This document shows, piece after piece, positions 15,322 to 25,578 of a DNA stretch of 64,000 nt. The stretch lies in contig DATGKF010000038.1 in NCBI GenBank assembly GCA_035294785.1, positions 1 to 64,000 on the forward strand, written 5' to 3'. Position 1 is the stretch's first letter, and every line of letters begins with the position of its first letter. Source of the DNA: Poindextera sp035294785. GTDB taxonomy: Bacteria > Pseudomonadota > Alphaproteobacteria > Caulobacterales > Caulobacteraceae. A program made the position numbers and the translations under genes. The notes under the pieces were generated by a model, which worked only from the letters and a program-made list of their open reading frames with translations, was not told the origin of the DNA and made no database searches.

Positions 15322-16539
15322 TTACGCGAAAAAGCTTTGGGCTTTGACAAGGGCGTCGGCGAACGCGTCCGCCTCGGCCTCGGTGTTATATAGGGCGAAC
15401 GAGGCGCGCGCGCTCGCGGTGACGCCGAAGCGGCGCATCAGCGGCTCGGCGCAGTGTGTCCCGCCACGGACGGCGACGCCGGACTGATCGAGCAGCTGGG
15501 CGATGTCGTGGGGGTGCGCGCCGGCGACGTTGAAGGCGAATATCGCCCCCTTGCCCGGCGCGGTCCCGAGTTCGGTGAGCCAGTTCACACCGTTCAGGCG
15601 CGCCTTGACGCGGTCGTAGAGCGCCCTTTCGTGGACGGCGATGGCGGCGCGATCGTGCTGCTCCAGCCAGCCGATGGCCGCGCCCAGGCCGATCGCTTCG
15701 ATGATCGGCGGCGTCCCGGCTTCGAACCGATACGGCAGCTCGCCGTAGGTGATGTCGTCCTTGGTCACGTAGCCGATCATCTCGCCCCCGCCCTGGTACG
15801 GCGGCAGCTTGGCCAGATATTCGGCCTTGCCGTAGAGGACCCCGATGCCGGTCGGGCCATAGAGCTTGTGGCCGGTGAACGCGTAGAAATCGACGCCGAG
15901 CGCCCGCACGTCGACCGGCGTGTGCACGACGGCCTGGCAGCCGTCCAACAGCACCGGCGCGCCCCACGCATGCGCCATGGCGATCACCTCGGCGACCGGA
16001 TTGATCGTGCCGAGCACGTTCGACATGTGGGTCAGCGCCACCATGTGCGTGCGCGGGCCGATCAGGGTCTCCAGCGCCGCCAGGTCGAGCCGGCCGTCGT
16101 CGGTGACGGGGGCGAACCGCAGCACCACGCCCTTGCGCTCGCGCAGGAAGTGCCATGGAACGATGTTGGCGTGGTGCTCCATCTCGGTGAGCACGATCTC
16201 GTCGCCGGCCTTGAGGCCGAGCCCAATCGAGGATGCGACGAGGTTGATCGCTTCCGTGCCGCCCTTGGTGAAGACGATCTCCGCCGCGCTCCCGGCGTTC
16301 AGCAGCCGGCGGACGCTCTCGCGGGCGCCCTCGTAGGCCTCGGTGGTCTCGTTCGCCATCGTATGCAGGCCGCGGTGGACGTTGGCGTAGGAGGTCTCCA
16401 TGACCCGCACCATCGCCTCGATCACCGCGCGCGGCTTCTGCGCCGAGGCGGCGTTGTCCAGATAGACCAACGGCCGCCCGTTCACCTCGCGGCTGAGGAT
16501 CGGGAACTCGTCGCGGACCGTTTCGGGGTCGAAGCTCAC
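15322..16539 (-). CDS. sufS: Cysteine desulfurase SufS (class II)
   Basis: PLP enzyme that takes sulfur from cysteine and delivers it to the SufBCD scaffold. The start is a GTG at 16539-16537, whose GTGA overlaps the sufD stop; it gives 405 residues, the usual size, beginning MSFDPETVRDEFPILSREV. Visible motifs: VYLDNAASAQKP, FTKGGTEAINLV, the PLP lysine in FTGHKLYGPTGIG, and the sulfur-accepting Cys in GGTHCAEPLMRRFG near the C-terminus. A much longer reading frame that appears to fuse upstream material is only an out-of-frame run across sufD. Confidence 0.95.
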   Translation of the reverse strand: MSFDPETVRDEFPILSREVNGRPLVYLDNAASAQKPRAVIEAMVRVMETSYANVHRGLHTMANETTEAYEGARESVRRLLNAGSAAEIVFTKGGTEAINLVASSIGLGLKAGDEIVLTEMEHHANIVPWHFLRERKGVVLRFAPVTDDGRLDLAALETLIGPRTHMVALTHMSNVLGTINPVAEVIAMAHAWGAPVLLDGCQAVVHTPVDVRALGVDFYAFTGHKLYGPTGIGVLYGKAEYLAKLPPYQGGGEMIGYVTKDDITYGELPYRFEAGTPPIIEAIGLGAAIGWLEQHDRAAIAVHERALYDRVKARLNGVNWLTELGTAPGKGAIFAFNVAGAHPHDIAQLLDQSGVAVRGGTHCAEPLMRRFGVTASARASFALYNTEAEADAFADALVKAQSFFA

Positions 16540-17606
16540 GGCGCGCTCCTGAGCCGCTCGGCGGCCCAGGCCTGAGCAACCTCGCGGGCGCCATCGTGTT
16601 CGATGCGGTCGATCACTTCGCCGACGAAGGCCTCGGTCAGCAGCGCCCGCGCCTCGGCGTCCGGCACGCCGCGCTGGCGGATGTAGAACAGCGCCTCTTC
16701 GTCCAGTGCGCCGACGGTGTTTCCGTGGCTGCAGGCGACGTCGTCGGCGTAGATTTCGAGCTCGGGCTTGGCGTCCACCTCGGCGCGCTCGGAGAGGATG
16801 AGCGCATGGTGGCCCATGCGGGCGTCGGTCCCGTCGGCGCCGCGCGCCACGACGATCCGCCCCTGGAAGACGCCGCGCGCCTGGTCGCGCACGCAGCCCT
16901 TGGTGAGTTGGGCGACGGCGCCGTCTCGGTCGACGAGGTCGACGACGGTGGTGATGTCGGCATGGCGCTGGTCGCTCAGCACGTAGGCGCCGTCCAGCCG
17001 CGCCGCAGCGCCGCGACCGTGGTGGTCGATGCGAGTCTCCGTCCGCTGCCGCTTCGCCCCGTCCGTGAGCACGGTCTGAGCGAACGCCGCGCCTTCGCCG
17101 AGGCGCACGTGGGCGAAGGAAACCGAGATCGCATCGGCCCGATCGGCGACCAGCACGATGCGCTCGAGGCTGGCACCCGCCCGAACGTCGATGTCGAGGT
17201 CGATCTCGCGCACGTAGCCGTCGTCGAGCCCCTCGTGGCTCTCGAGAAGCACCGCGTGCGCGCCGGGCGCCACAACGATGGTCGCGCCGGCGGCGTGCGC
17301 CCCGGCCCCCTTGGCGACGAAGCGCAGAGCCAGCGACACCGGCTGCTCGCTGGACTGCAGCGTGATGTGCTGGCGCTCGCCGTTGATCGTGACCATGGCG
17401 CGGTCGGCGGCGGCGGCGAACGGGCCGGGACCGACGAGCCCGTCGTAGCGGCGAAGCGGCCCCTTCGCCGGATCGCCGGCGACGCGATCGGAGGCGGGCG
17501 GCAACGCGCGGAGCAGGCCGCGCAAGTCCGTCCACTTCCAGTCCTCGTCGCGACGGGATGGCAGCTCGGCGAGGTCGCCGGTCTTGATGGCGCTCGCCAA
17601 GCTCAT
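16536..17606 (-). CDS. sufD: Fe-S cluster assembly protein SufD
   Basis: Scaffold partner of SufB and SufC; the SufBC2D complex assembles [4Fe-4S] clusters in the cytosol. The 356-residue product starts MSLASAIKTGDLAELPSRR, continues with DEDWKWTDLRGLLRA, and ends with the SufBD C-terminal segment containing VACSHGNTVGALDEEALFYIRQRG. The second half forms the expected repeated beta-helix. Its ATG overlaps the sufC stop (17603-17606) and its stop overlaps the sufS start, indicating translational coupling. Confidence 0.93.
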   Translation of the reverse strand: MSLASAIKTGDLAELPSRRDEDWKWTDLRGLLRALPPASDRVAGDPAKGPLRRYDGLVGPGPFAAAADRAMVTINGERQHITLQSSEQPVSLALRFVAKGAGAHAAGATIVVAPGAHAVLLESHEGLDDGYVREIDLDIDVRAGASLERIVLVADRADAISVSFAHVRLGEGAAFAQTVLTDGAKRQRTETRIDHHGRGAAARLDGAYVLSDQRHADITTVVDLVDRDGAVAQLTKGCVRDQARGVFQGRIVVARGADGTDARMGHHALILSERAEVDAKPELEIYADDVACSHGNTVGALDEEALFYIRQRGVPDAEARALLTEAFVGEVIDRIEHDGAREVAQAWAAERLRSAP

Positions 17607-18391
17607 CCGCCTCCGCTCCCTGCGAGCGCTGCGGCGGAGAGGTCCGCTGGGGCCTTCGCGTACTTGTCGTAGCCTTCGCGCTCGAGCTCATGGGCGAGTT
17701 CGGGGCCGCCGGAGGCGGCGATGCGGCCGGCGGCGAGAACGTGCACGCGGTCGGGGCGGATGTAGTCGAGCAGGCGCTGGTAGTGGGTGATGATCAGCAT
17801 GCCCCGGTCCGGCGCGCGGGCGGCGTTCACGCCGTCGGCGACGACCTTCAGCGCGTCGATGTCGAGGCCGGAGTCGGTCTCGTCGAGGATGAGCAGGCGC
17901 GGGGCGAACAACGCCATCTGGAAGATCTCCATCCGCTTCTTCTCGCCGCCGGAGAAGCCGACGTTCAGCGGACGGCGGAGCATCTCGAAGTCGATCTTCA
18001 AGGCCGCGGCCTTCTCGCGGGCGAGCCTGAGGAAGTCCGGCGCGCCGACCTCGCTCTCGCCGCGGGCCTTGCGCTGGGCGTTCAGCGCCGTGCGCAGGAA
18101 CGTCAGCCCCGGCACGCCGGGCAGCTCCAGCGGGTACTGGAAGGAGAGGAAGACGCCTTTGGCCGCGCGTTCCTCCGGAGCCATCGCCAGCAAGTTCTCG
18201 CCGTCGTAGGTCGCCGCGCCGGCCGTGACCTCGTAACCGGGCCGTCCCGCGAGCGCGTAGGCCAGCGTGGACTTGCCGGCGCCGTTCGGCCCCATGACGG
18301 CGTGCACCTCGCCGGCGGGGAGATCGAGCGTGAGCCCCTTGATGATCTCCGCCTCGCCGACGCGGACGTGCAGATCGTTGATCGTAAGCAT
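17603..18391 (-). CDS. sufC: Fe-S cluster assembly ATPase SufC
   Basis: ABC-type ATPase that powers conformational changes in the SufBC2D scaffold. The 262-residue sequence has Walker A GPNGAGKST, the Q-loop region LSFQYPLELPGV, signature LNVGFSGGEKKR, Walker B LLILDETDSGLD and the H-loop ITHYQRLL, all typical of SufC. Its start overlaps the stop of the VOC gene, and it ends over the sufD start. In most organisms sufC follows sufB directly; here two small genes lie between. Confidence 0.96.
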   Translation of the reverse strand: MLTINDLHVRVGEAEIIKGLTLDLPAGEVHAVMGPNGAGKSTLAYALAGRPGYEVTAGAATYDGENLLAMAPEERAAKGVFLSFQYPLELPGVPGLTFLRTALNAQRKARGESEVGAPDFLRLAREKAAALKIDFEMLRRPLNVGFSGGEKKRMEIFQMALFAPRLLILDETDSGLDIDALKVVADGVNAARAPDRGMLIITHYQRLLDYIRPDRVHVLAAGRIAASGGPELAHELEREGYDKYAKAPADLSAAALAGSGGG

Positions 18392-18765
18392 CAGACTGAG
18401 TCCTCCAGGGGCTTGAGGAACTCCAGCCGGTTGCCGAAGGGGTCGTAGATGTAGATGCGCTCGTGCCCCGCCAAGAGGTCGTCGTCGACCACCTCGTAGC
18501 CTGCGGCGCGGGCGCGCTTGGCAAGGCCCTGGACGTCGTCGACGCGGAAGGCGATGTGGGCCTTTTTCGCCGGCGAAAACGGCGTCTCGACGCCGCAGTG
18601 CACCTTCACCCGCGCGCTCTCGAACCAGCAGCCGCCGCGCTTGGCGAGCTCCGGCGGCTTCGGCTGTTCGGGCAGGCCGAGGAGATCGCGATAAAACGCC
18701 CGCGCCCTCGCCTCCTCGCCGGCCGGCATCGCCACCTGGGCGTGATCTATGGTCTCGAGGGTCAT
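18391..18765 (-). CDS. VOC/glyoxalase-fold protein inside the suf operon
   Basis: A 124-residue vicinal oxygen chelate-fold protein. The halves are seen as DHAQVAMPAGEEARARAFYRD and, later, AHIAFRVDD and IYIYDPFGNRLEF, matching glyoxalase/bleomycin-resistance/dioxygenase family proteins. Candidate metal ligands are the N-terminal His and the Glu near the C-terminus. No specific reaction can be assigned. Its start overlaps the cupin gene's stop as ATGA and its stop overlaps the sufC start, so it is translated as part of the Fe-S operon. Confidence 0.8.
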   Translation of the reverse strand: MTLETIDHAQVAMPAGEEARARAFYRDLLGLPEQPKPPELAKRGGCWFESARVKVHCGVETPFSPAKKAHIAFRVDDVQGLAKRARAAGYEVVDDDLLAGHERIYIYDPFGNRLEFLKPLEDSV

Positions 18766-19288
18766 GCGCCCGGCTCTTCCCGAAGAAGCCTCTCCGGGTC
18801 CTCCCGGCGGGTCTGAGGCGTCAGCACGCCACGCCCGTAGTAGGTCGCTGACGTGTAGATGTTTCCGCGCGTCCCGATGATGACGCTGGTGGGGCCCTCC
18901 TCGCTTTCGACCACGTCGGCGTCACCGATGTTCGAGAAACCGAGATACTTCAGGTCTTCGGAGCCGGTGTTGACGATCTGATGGTGCTTCCCGCCGGCGG
19001 GCGCGCCCAGGCAATCGCCCGGCCCAACCGGCAGGCGGTCTTTGCCAATTCGGTACTCGCCCGTGCCCGACAGGATGAAGAACATCTCGTCGCACCCATG
19101 GTGCCGGTGCGCGCCGAACGCCGATTTGCCGGGCGGGACGACGTGCAACATACAGCCGAGGCGGTAAAAGCCGAGGGCGCGCCCGATCTCGCCGAACTGC
19201 GCTGCGTAACGGCCACTCTCCTGCCTCTCCGGCGCCAGTTCGTGCAGTTGCAGGTCGGCGAGGTTGACCACGGCCTTGGGTTCTTCGC

Positions 19289-19292
<4 letters not shown>
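18762..19292 (-). CDS. Cupin-domain protein inside the suf operon
   Basis: A 176-residue cupin. The metal-binding motif 1 reads AHRHHGCDEMFFILSGTGEYRIG and motif 2 PAGGKHHQIVNTG, so a bicupin-like single barrel with a likely divalent metal is expected. N-terminal 30 residues and C-terminal 30 (QTRREDPERLLREEPGA) look flexible. The function is unknown; relatives hold sugar isomerase, dioxygenase or regulatory roles. It is tightly coupled at both ends (ATGA overlaps with sufB upstream and the VOC gene downstream), which suggests a role with Fe-S assembly. Confidence 0.8.
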
Positions 19293-20755
<1,463 letters not shown>

Positions 20756-20764
20756 CGGGCGCCC

Positions 20765-21904
20765 CTACGCCGCTCGCCGGCGGAGCGCGAACCGCGCCTG
20801 CACCGCGAGCCAGGTCTCGGTGAACCGCCGCCAGTCGGCCTCGGTCGTCGCCCAGCCGCCGCTGACGCGGATGGCGGTGTTGGCCGCGGCGCCGAAACCC
20901 ATGGACTGCAGCACGCGGCTGGGCGCGACCTTGCCCGACGAGCAAGCGGCGCCGGCCGAGACCATGACGCCCTCGAGATCGAGCGCCATCACCTGCTTTT
21001 CGGAGTCGAAGCCGTCGGTGGCGAAGCAGAGGACGGCGGGGAGCCGCGGCGCATTCGCGCCGAACACGGTCACGCCGGCGACCCCGGCCACGCGCGCCTG
21101 CGCGGCGTCGCGCCAGGCGGCCTGACGAGCGGCCAGATCGAGCTCGGCCATCGCAACGGCCGCCGCCGCGCCGAAACCGGCGATGCCGGCGAGGTTTTCC
21201 GTGCCGGCGCGGCGGCCGCGCTCCTGGCCGCCGCCGTGCTGGCGGCGGGAGAGGACGGCGTTCTTGCTGGCGACCAGGGCTCCGACGCCTTGCGGACCGC
21301 CGAGCTTGTGGGCTGAAAGCGAAAGGGTGTCCGCGCCGAGACTGGCGAAGTCGACAGGGATCTTGCCGGCCGCCTGCACGGCGTCGACGTGCAGCTTGCC
21401 GCCGGCCGCGTGGATGACTTCAGCCGCCGCAGCGACCGGCTGGATGACGCCGGTTTCGTTGTTGGCCAGCGAGAGGACGGCGAAGATCGGCCCGTCATTG
21501 GCCTTCCAGCCCTTGAGGCGCTCGGTCAGCCAATCCAGGTCGGCGGTTCCGTCGGGCGTCATGGCCCAGCCCTCGACCATCAGGCCGCTGGCGAGCGCGG
21601 TCTGCATGGCGCTGGCGTGCTCGGCCAGGGCGACGAGCGGCCGGCGAACGCCGCCGGCAAAAGCGCTGTCGATGGAGAGCGCGTTGGCTTCGGTGCCACC
21701 GCTGGTGAAGGTCACGGCGTCAGCGGGCGCGCCGACGAGCGCCGCGACCTCCCCCCGCGCCCGCTCGATCGCCGCGCGCGCCAGGCGCCCAGCCGCGTGC
21801 ACCGAGGAGGGATTGCCGCCGATGGCGAGCGCGCAGGCCGCGGCGTCCGCCGCCTGCGGGCGGATCGGGGCGGTGGCGTTGTAGTCGAGGTAGACGGCGC
21901 TCAT
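20765..21904 (-). CDS. Cysteine desulfurase, IscS/NifS type (class I)
   Basis: A 379-residue PLP-dependent cysteine desulfurase distinct from SufS. Beginning VYLDYNATAPIRPQ and TFTSGGTEANALSID are class I patterns, the PLP lysine lies in LSLSAHKLGGPQGVGAL, and the mobile catalytic loop reads AGAACSSGKVAPSRVL (Cys near residue 321). It may supply sulfur for Fe-S assembly or for tRNA thiolation. It is the second gene of the operon, with its ATG overlapping the iscR stop. Whether it is IscS or a NifS-like paralogue is not decided here. Confidence 0.88.
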   Translation of the reverse strand: MSAVYLDYNATAPIRPQAADAAACALAIGGNPSSVHAAGRLARAAIERARGEVAALVGAPADAVTFTSGGTEANALSIDSAFAGGVRRPLVALAEHASAMQTALASGLMVEGWAMTPDGTADLDWLTERLKGWKANDGPIFAVLSLANNETGVIQPVAAAAEVIHAAGGKLHVDAVQAAGKIPVDFASLGADTLSLSAHKLGGPQGVGALVASKNAVLSRRQHGGGQERGRRAGTENLAGIAGFGAAAAVAMAELDLAARQAAWRDAAQARVAGVAGVTVFGANAPRLPAVLCFATDGFDSEKQVMALDLEGVMVSAGAACSSGKVAPSRVLQSMGFGAAANTAIRVSGGWATTEADWRRFTETWLAVQARFALRRRAA

Positions 21905-22344
21905 GCAGCCCTCGCGGGGCGCTCGGCGCCCAATCGGCCGGCGATGACGTCGGCGAGCGAGACGCTGGCGAAGTAGTCTTCGATGCGCCGGCCGGTCTCT
22001 TCCCAGAGGGCGTGGGTGAGGCAGCGTTCACCGCCGCGCATGCAGCCGATGAGGGCGTCGCTGCCGGCGCAGCGTGTCGCGCGCAACGGCTCGTCGACAG
22101 CCGTCACCACATCCGCAATCGAGGTCGCGTCCGCCGTCCGCGCGAGGCGATAGCCGCCGCCAGGGCCGCGGGCGCTGACGACGAGGCCACGCCGTCTGAG
22201 GCGAGCGAACAGTTGCTCCAGATAGGGCAGCGAGAGCTGTTGGCGCTCGGCGATCTCGGCCAGGGTCACGGGCCGCTCGTCGCCGTGTCCGGCGAGGTCG
22301 GTCATCGCCATCACCGCATAGCGGCCCTTGGTCGAAAGCTTCAT
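21901..22344 (-). CDS. iscR: Rrf2-family Fe-S sensing repressor IscR
   Basis: Transcription factor controlling Fe-S assembly genes, itself binding a [2Fe-2S] cluster. I chose ATG 22344, preceded by GGAAAGG, which gives the Rrf2 start MKLSTKGRYAVMAMTDLA and 147 residues. The winged-helix segment is about residues 26-68 (RQQLSLPYLEQLFARLRRRGLV). Three cysteines, C92, C101 and C108, are spaced C-X8-C-X6-C, longer than the X5/X5 spacing of the E. coli protein. LTHALWEE after them is typical of IscR. First gene of the operon, so autoregulation is likely. Confidence 0.9.
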   Translation of the reverse strand: MKLSTKGRYAVMAMTDLAGHGDERPVTLAEIAERQQLSLPYLEQLFARLRRRGLVVSARGPGGGYRLARTADATSIADVVTAVDEPLRATRCAGSDALIGCMRGGERCLTHALWEETGRRIEDYFASVSLADVIAGRLGAERPARAA

Positions 22345-22440
22345 CGCCGGACCTTTCCCGGCGTTGGAGAAATCGCGCGCATCGGAATTCGCCTGTGCTA
22401 AGACCGCCGCCGGCTTTCGGGCGGCCGCCTGCTCTGGCGT

Positions 22441-22469
22441 CATCTAGGAAGACCAACTAAATGAGTCAA
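22441..22469 (-). promoter_or_regulatory. Candidate promoter of the iscR-suf operon
   Basis: On the minus strand a TTGACT (-35, plus-strand 22464-22469) and a TAGATG (-10, 22441-22446; CCTAGATG as an extended element) are 17 bases apart. The spacer contains an AT-rich stretch (GACTCATTTAGTTGGTC) suitable for a repressor site, but no proven IscR consensus was matched. The start would lie about 90 bases before the iscR ATG. Confidence 0.45.
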
Positions 22470-22494
22470 GAATTCGAGGCGGCCGGGAGACGAA

Positions 22495-23145
22495 ATGCCT
22501 GAAGTGGTGCTGACGGGTGCGGCGGGGCGGATCGAGGGCCGCTACGCCTCGGGCAAGAAGGAAGGCGCGCCGATCGCGCTGATCCTGCATCCCCACCCGC
22601 GCGCCGGCGGCAACATGAACCACCCGGTGGTGGCGCAGCTCTTCTTGTTGTTCATGAAGCGCGGGTTTTCCGTCCTGCGCTTCAACCTGCGCGGCGTCGG
22701 CCGCAGCCAGGGCGAGTTCGACGCCGGCGTGGGCGAGCTGGCCGATGCGGCCACCGCGCTCGACTGGCTGCAGGCGACCAATCCGGCGGCCTCGCAGACC
22801 TGGGTCGCCGGCTACAGCTTCGGCGCCTACATCGGCATGCAGCTGCTGATGCGGCGGCCGGAGACGGACGGCTTCATCTCGGTCTCGCCGCCGACCAACG
22901 CCTACGACTTCAGCTTCCTCGCCCCCTGCCCGGCATCGGGGCTTTTCCTGCACGGCGCGGCCGATCCGGTCGTGCCGCCAGCCGAGGTCGAGCGGGTGGT
23001 GACCAAGCTCAGGACCCAGAAGGGCATCGTCATCGACTACGACGTGATCGAGGGCGCCGACCATTTCTGGACCAACAACCTGCCGGACGTGGAGCGCCAC
23101 GTGGCCGACTATCTCGACAAGCGCCTGGCGGCCGAGCCGGCCTGA
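22495..23145 (+). CDS. Small alpha/beta hydrolase (CocE/NonD-like serine hydrolase)
   Basis: A 216-residue hydrolase starting at ATG 22495, just downstream of CGGGAGACG. The segment ALILHPHPRAGGNMNHPV and the nucleophile elbow GYSFGAYIGMQ, with the catalytic Ser near residue 104, are conserved in a broadly distributed bacterial family often called YjbI- or uncharacterised alpha/beta hydrolase. FLHGAADPVVPP contains the acid and GADHFWTN the His. The substrate is unknown. It is divergent from iscR, with promoters overlapping in a 150-base gap. Confidence 0.75.
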   Translation: MPEVVLTGAAGRIEGRYASGKKEGAPIALILHPHPRAGGNMNHPVVAQLFLLFMKRGFSVLRFNLRGVGRSQGEFDAGVGELADAATALDWLQATNPAASQTWVAGYSFGAYIGMQLLMRRPETDGFISVSPPTNAYDFSFLAPCPASGLFLHGAADPVVPPAEVERVVTKLRTQKGIVIDYDVIEGADHFWTNNLPDVERHVADYLDKRLAAEPA

Positions 23146-23230
23146 TTCCTTCCCTTCCGCGTTGGCGTGGCCGCAGGCCGCGTGCGATGCTCGCCCTGTC
23201 CGGGATTGAGATCAGGAAGGAATTGAAACC

Positions 23231-24250
23231 ATGGATTACGTCACGCTCGGCCGCTCGGGCCTGAAGGTGAGCCGCGCCTGCCTGGGCGCCATGAACTTCG
23301 GCACGTCGGAGACCGCGCCCTGCGACGAGGCCGAGGGGAAACGGATCATCGACGCCTTCCTCGACGCCGGGAACAACTTCATCGATACCGCAAACGTTTA
23401 CACCGGCGGCCAATCGGAAGAGGTCGTCGGCCGCGCGGTCGCCGGCAAACGCGACAAGGTGGTGATCGCGACCAAGGCGCGCGGCGCCCAGGGCCCCGGC
23501 CCGAACGACGTCGGTCTCTCGCGGCTGCACCTGACGCGGGCGCTGGATGCGAGCCTGAAGCGGCTCGGGACCGACTACGTCGATCTCTACCAGATGCACC
23601 ATTTCGATCCGGACACGCCCCTGGAAGAGTCGATGGATACGCTGGCCGGCTTCGTCCGCGCCGGGAAGGTCCGCTACATCGGCTGCTCGAACTTCACCGG
23701 CAGCCAGATGGTCGAGTGCCAGTGGGCGGCGGAGAAAATGAACGGCGTGCCGCTGACGAGCCTGCAGCCGCGCTATTCCCTGATCGCCCGCGATATCGAA
23801 ACCGACGTTCTGCCCACGGCCGAACGCCACGGGCTTGGCACGCTAATCTACAGCCCGATCGGCGGCGGCATGCTGAGCGGCAAGTACCGCCGTGGCGAGA
23901 CGCCGGCGGCCGACACCCGGCTCGGCCGCCGCGCTGGCGGGCGTCCCGGCATGGCCGGGATGATCCTCACCGACCGCAACTTCGAGATCGTCGAGGCGGT
24001 CGAGGACGTCGCCGCCGAACTTGGGACGACGCCGGTCGCCGTCGCCATCGCCTGGTGCCTGACCCGGCGCGGCGTGACGAGCGTGATCATCGGCCCGCGC
24101 ACGCTGCAGCAGCTGAAGGACTATGAGCCCGGCTTTTCGCTGCAGCTGCCCGAGGAGGCGATCAAACGGCTCTCCGACGTCTCGCGCCCCGGCGGCGCAC
24201 GGCCGGCGACCCCGCAGCCCGCCGCCGCGCGGCAGCGCGAGCCCGCCTGA
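23231..24250 (+). CDS. Aldo/keto reductase
   Basis: NADPH-dependent oxidoreductase of the AKR superfamily, 339 residues. After an AGGAAGGA ribosome site the protein starts MDYVTLGRSGLKVSRACLGAMNFGT. The catalytic Asp and Tyr are in FIDTANVYTGGQSEEVVG, Lys in VVIATKARG, and His in YQMHHFDPDTPLEE; the cofactor region is IVEAVEDVAAELGTTPVAVAIAW with SVIIGPRTLQQL. The last 25 residues are a disordered Pro/Ala/Arg tail (PGGARPATPQPAAA). The natural substrate is unknown; relatives reduce aldehydes and sugars. Confidence 0.88.
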   Translation: MDYVTLGRSGLKVSRACLGAMNFGTSETAPCDEAEGKRIIDAFLDAGNNFIDTANVYTGGQSEEVVGRAVAGKRDKVVIATKARGAQGPGPNDVGLSRLHLTRALDASLKRLGTDYVDLYQMHHFDPDTPLEESMDTLAGFVRAGKVRYIGCSNFTGSQMVECQWAAEKMNGVPLTSLQPRYSLIARDIETDVLPTAERHGLGTLIYSPIGGGMLSGKYRRGETPAADTRLGRRAGGRPGMAGMILTDRNFEIVEAVEDVAAELGTTPVAVAIAWCLTRRGVTSVIIGPRTLQQLKDYEPGFSLQLPEEAIKRLSDVSRPGGARPATPQPAAARQREPA

Positions 24251-24275
24251 GGCGTCAAGCGGGCAAAGGCGGCGG

Positions 24276-25382
24276 TCAGGGCTGGACGATACGCCCGCCG
24301 GTCATCGGCTCGGGCGCGCCGGTCGTCGTCGGGAATGAGATGGGCAACCCGATGAGGCAGCGGGCGGCCAGGAAGGCGAACGCCTCAGCCTCGATCGCGT
24401 CGCCCCGCCAATGGACCTCTTCCGCGCTCATCGCCGGAAACGGCAGGCTGGCGCGGATCGCCTTCATGAGCGTCGGATTGTGGCGGCCGCCGCCGGTGAT
24501 CACCAGGCGAAGCGGCAGCTCCGATAGCATCTTCAGGCCGCGCACCGCCGCTTCGGCGGCGAACGCGGTAAGCGTCGCGGCCGCATCCTCGAGGCTGAGG
24601 TGGAGCACGGGCTCGATCGGGAAGTCGAAGCGGTCGAGCGATTTCGGGCCGCGCGCCTGGAAGTAGCGCTCGCCCAGGTAGGCCTCCAGGACGGCGGCAT
24701 CGACCTTGCCCGCCGCAGCCAGGGCGCCATCGGCGTCGTAGCGCCCTGTCCCGCGCGCCTGGACGAGCTGGTCGAGCATGCCGTTCGCAGGCCCACAGTC
24801 GAAGGCTTCCAGCCGCCCGTCGGAGCCAACGAGCGTGAGGTTGGCGACGCCGCCCAGGTTGAGCACGGCCGTTGGGGTCGAGAGCGTCGAGTAGCGGACG
24901 AGCGCGGCGTGGTAGATCGGCGCGAGCGGCGCGCCCTGCCCGCCGGCCGCCACGTCGTCGGCGCGGAAGTCGTAGGCCACGGCGACGCCGAGCGCGCGGG
25001 CAACAGCCGGCGCATCGATCAGCTGGACGCTGCGCCCCGACCGGTCCGGCGTGGGCGGCGCGTGCAGGACCGTCTGGCCCTGCAGCCCGACGAGGTCGAG
25101 ATCCTCAGGCAGCAGCCTGTGCCGGCGCATGAAGTCGTCGGCGGCGACGATGTGCTCGTCGGCGACCGCCGCGGCCGCGGCGGCGAAGCTGTCTGGTTCC
25201 GGCGCGCCCGGCGTGAGCGCCAGCGCATCGGCGGTCGCCGTTTCGATCAGGGCTCGCGTGGCCGGCTCCAGCGGCTTCTCACCGGTCGGCCCCAGCCGTT
25301 CGATGACTTCGCCGTCCGTCTCGAGCACCGCCATGTCGACGGCGTCGAGCGACGTGCCGGTCATGAAGCCCAGGATGCGCAT
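24276..25382 (-). CDS. anmK: Anhydro-N-acetylmuramic acid kinase
   Basis: Phosphorylates and opens 1,6-anhydro-N-acetylmuramic acid released from peptidoglycan turnover, giving MurNAc-6-phosphate. The 368-residue sequence starts MRILGFMTGTSLDAVDMAV, an exact AnmK signature; VGLQGQTVLHAPP, LGGVANLTLVGSD and ITGGGRHNPTLMKAI are the other domain marks. In this region many peptidoglycan-related genes cluster (M23 peptidase, bactofilin, PBP1A, AmiC). It is divergent from tyrS with about 200 bases between the starts. Confidence 0.95.
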   Translation of the reverse strand: MRILGFMTGTSLDAVDMAVLETDGEVIERLGPTGEKPLEPATRALIETATADALALTPGAPEPDSFAAAAAAVADEHIVAADDFMRRHRLLPEDLDLVGLQGQTVLHAPPTPDRSGRSVQLIDAPAVARALGVAVAYDFRADDVAAGGQGAPLAPIYHAALVRYSTLSTPTAVLNLGGVANLTLVGSDGRLEAFDCGPANGMLDQLVQARGTGRYDADGALAAAGKVDAAVLEAYLGERYFQARGPKSLDRFDFPIEPVLHLSLEDAAATLTAFAAEAAVRGLKMLSELPLRLVITGGGRHNPTLMKAIRASLPFPAMSAEEVHWRGDAIEAEAFAFLAARCLIGLPISFPTTTGAPEPMTGGRIVQP

Positions 25383-25578
25383 CGCCGGTTGACTGCCATA
25401 GCGCCGGTCCTGTAGCCAGCGCGCCGATGACCGGACGCGCCCGCCAAAGCCGTCGCTATTACCGCTCGCACCCGTAAGCGAGCGGCCGGATCATCACGCC
25501 CAGCCGCCAGAAGGTCGGCGTCGGGCTCTTGCCAAGAGACGGTCTCCGGCCGAAAGCCAGCCTCCGAAAGAAACCGTC

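Noticed and set aside
15322..17691. Apparent 789-codon fusion of sufD-region sequence with SufS
   Set aside because: The N-terminal half is an out-of-frame reading of sufD. True sufS starts at the GTG at 16539 overlapping the sufD stop.
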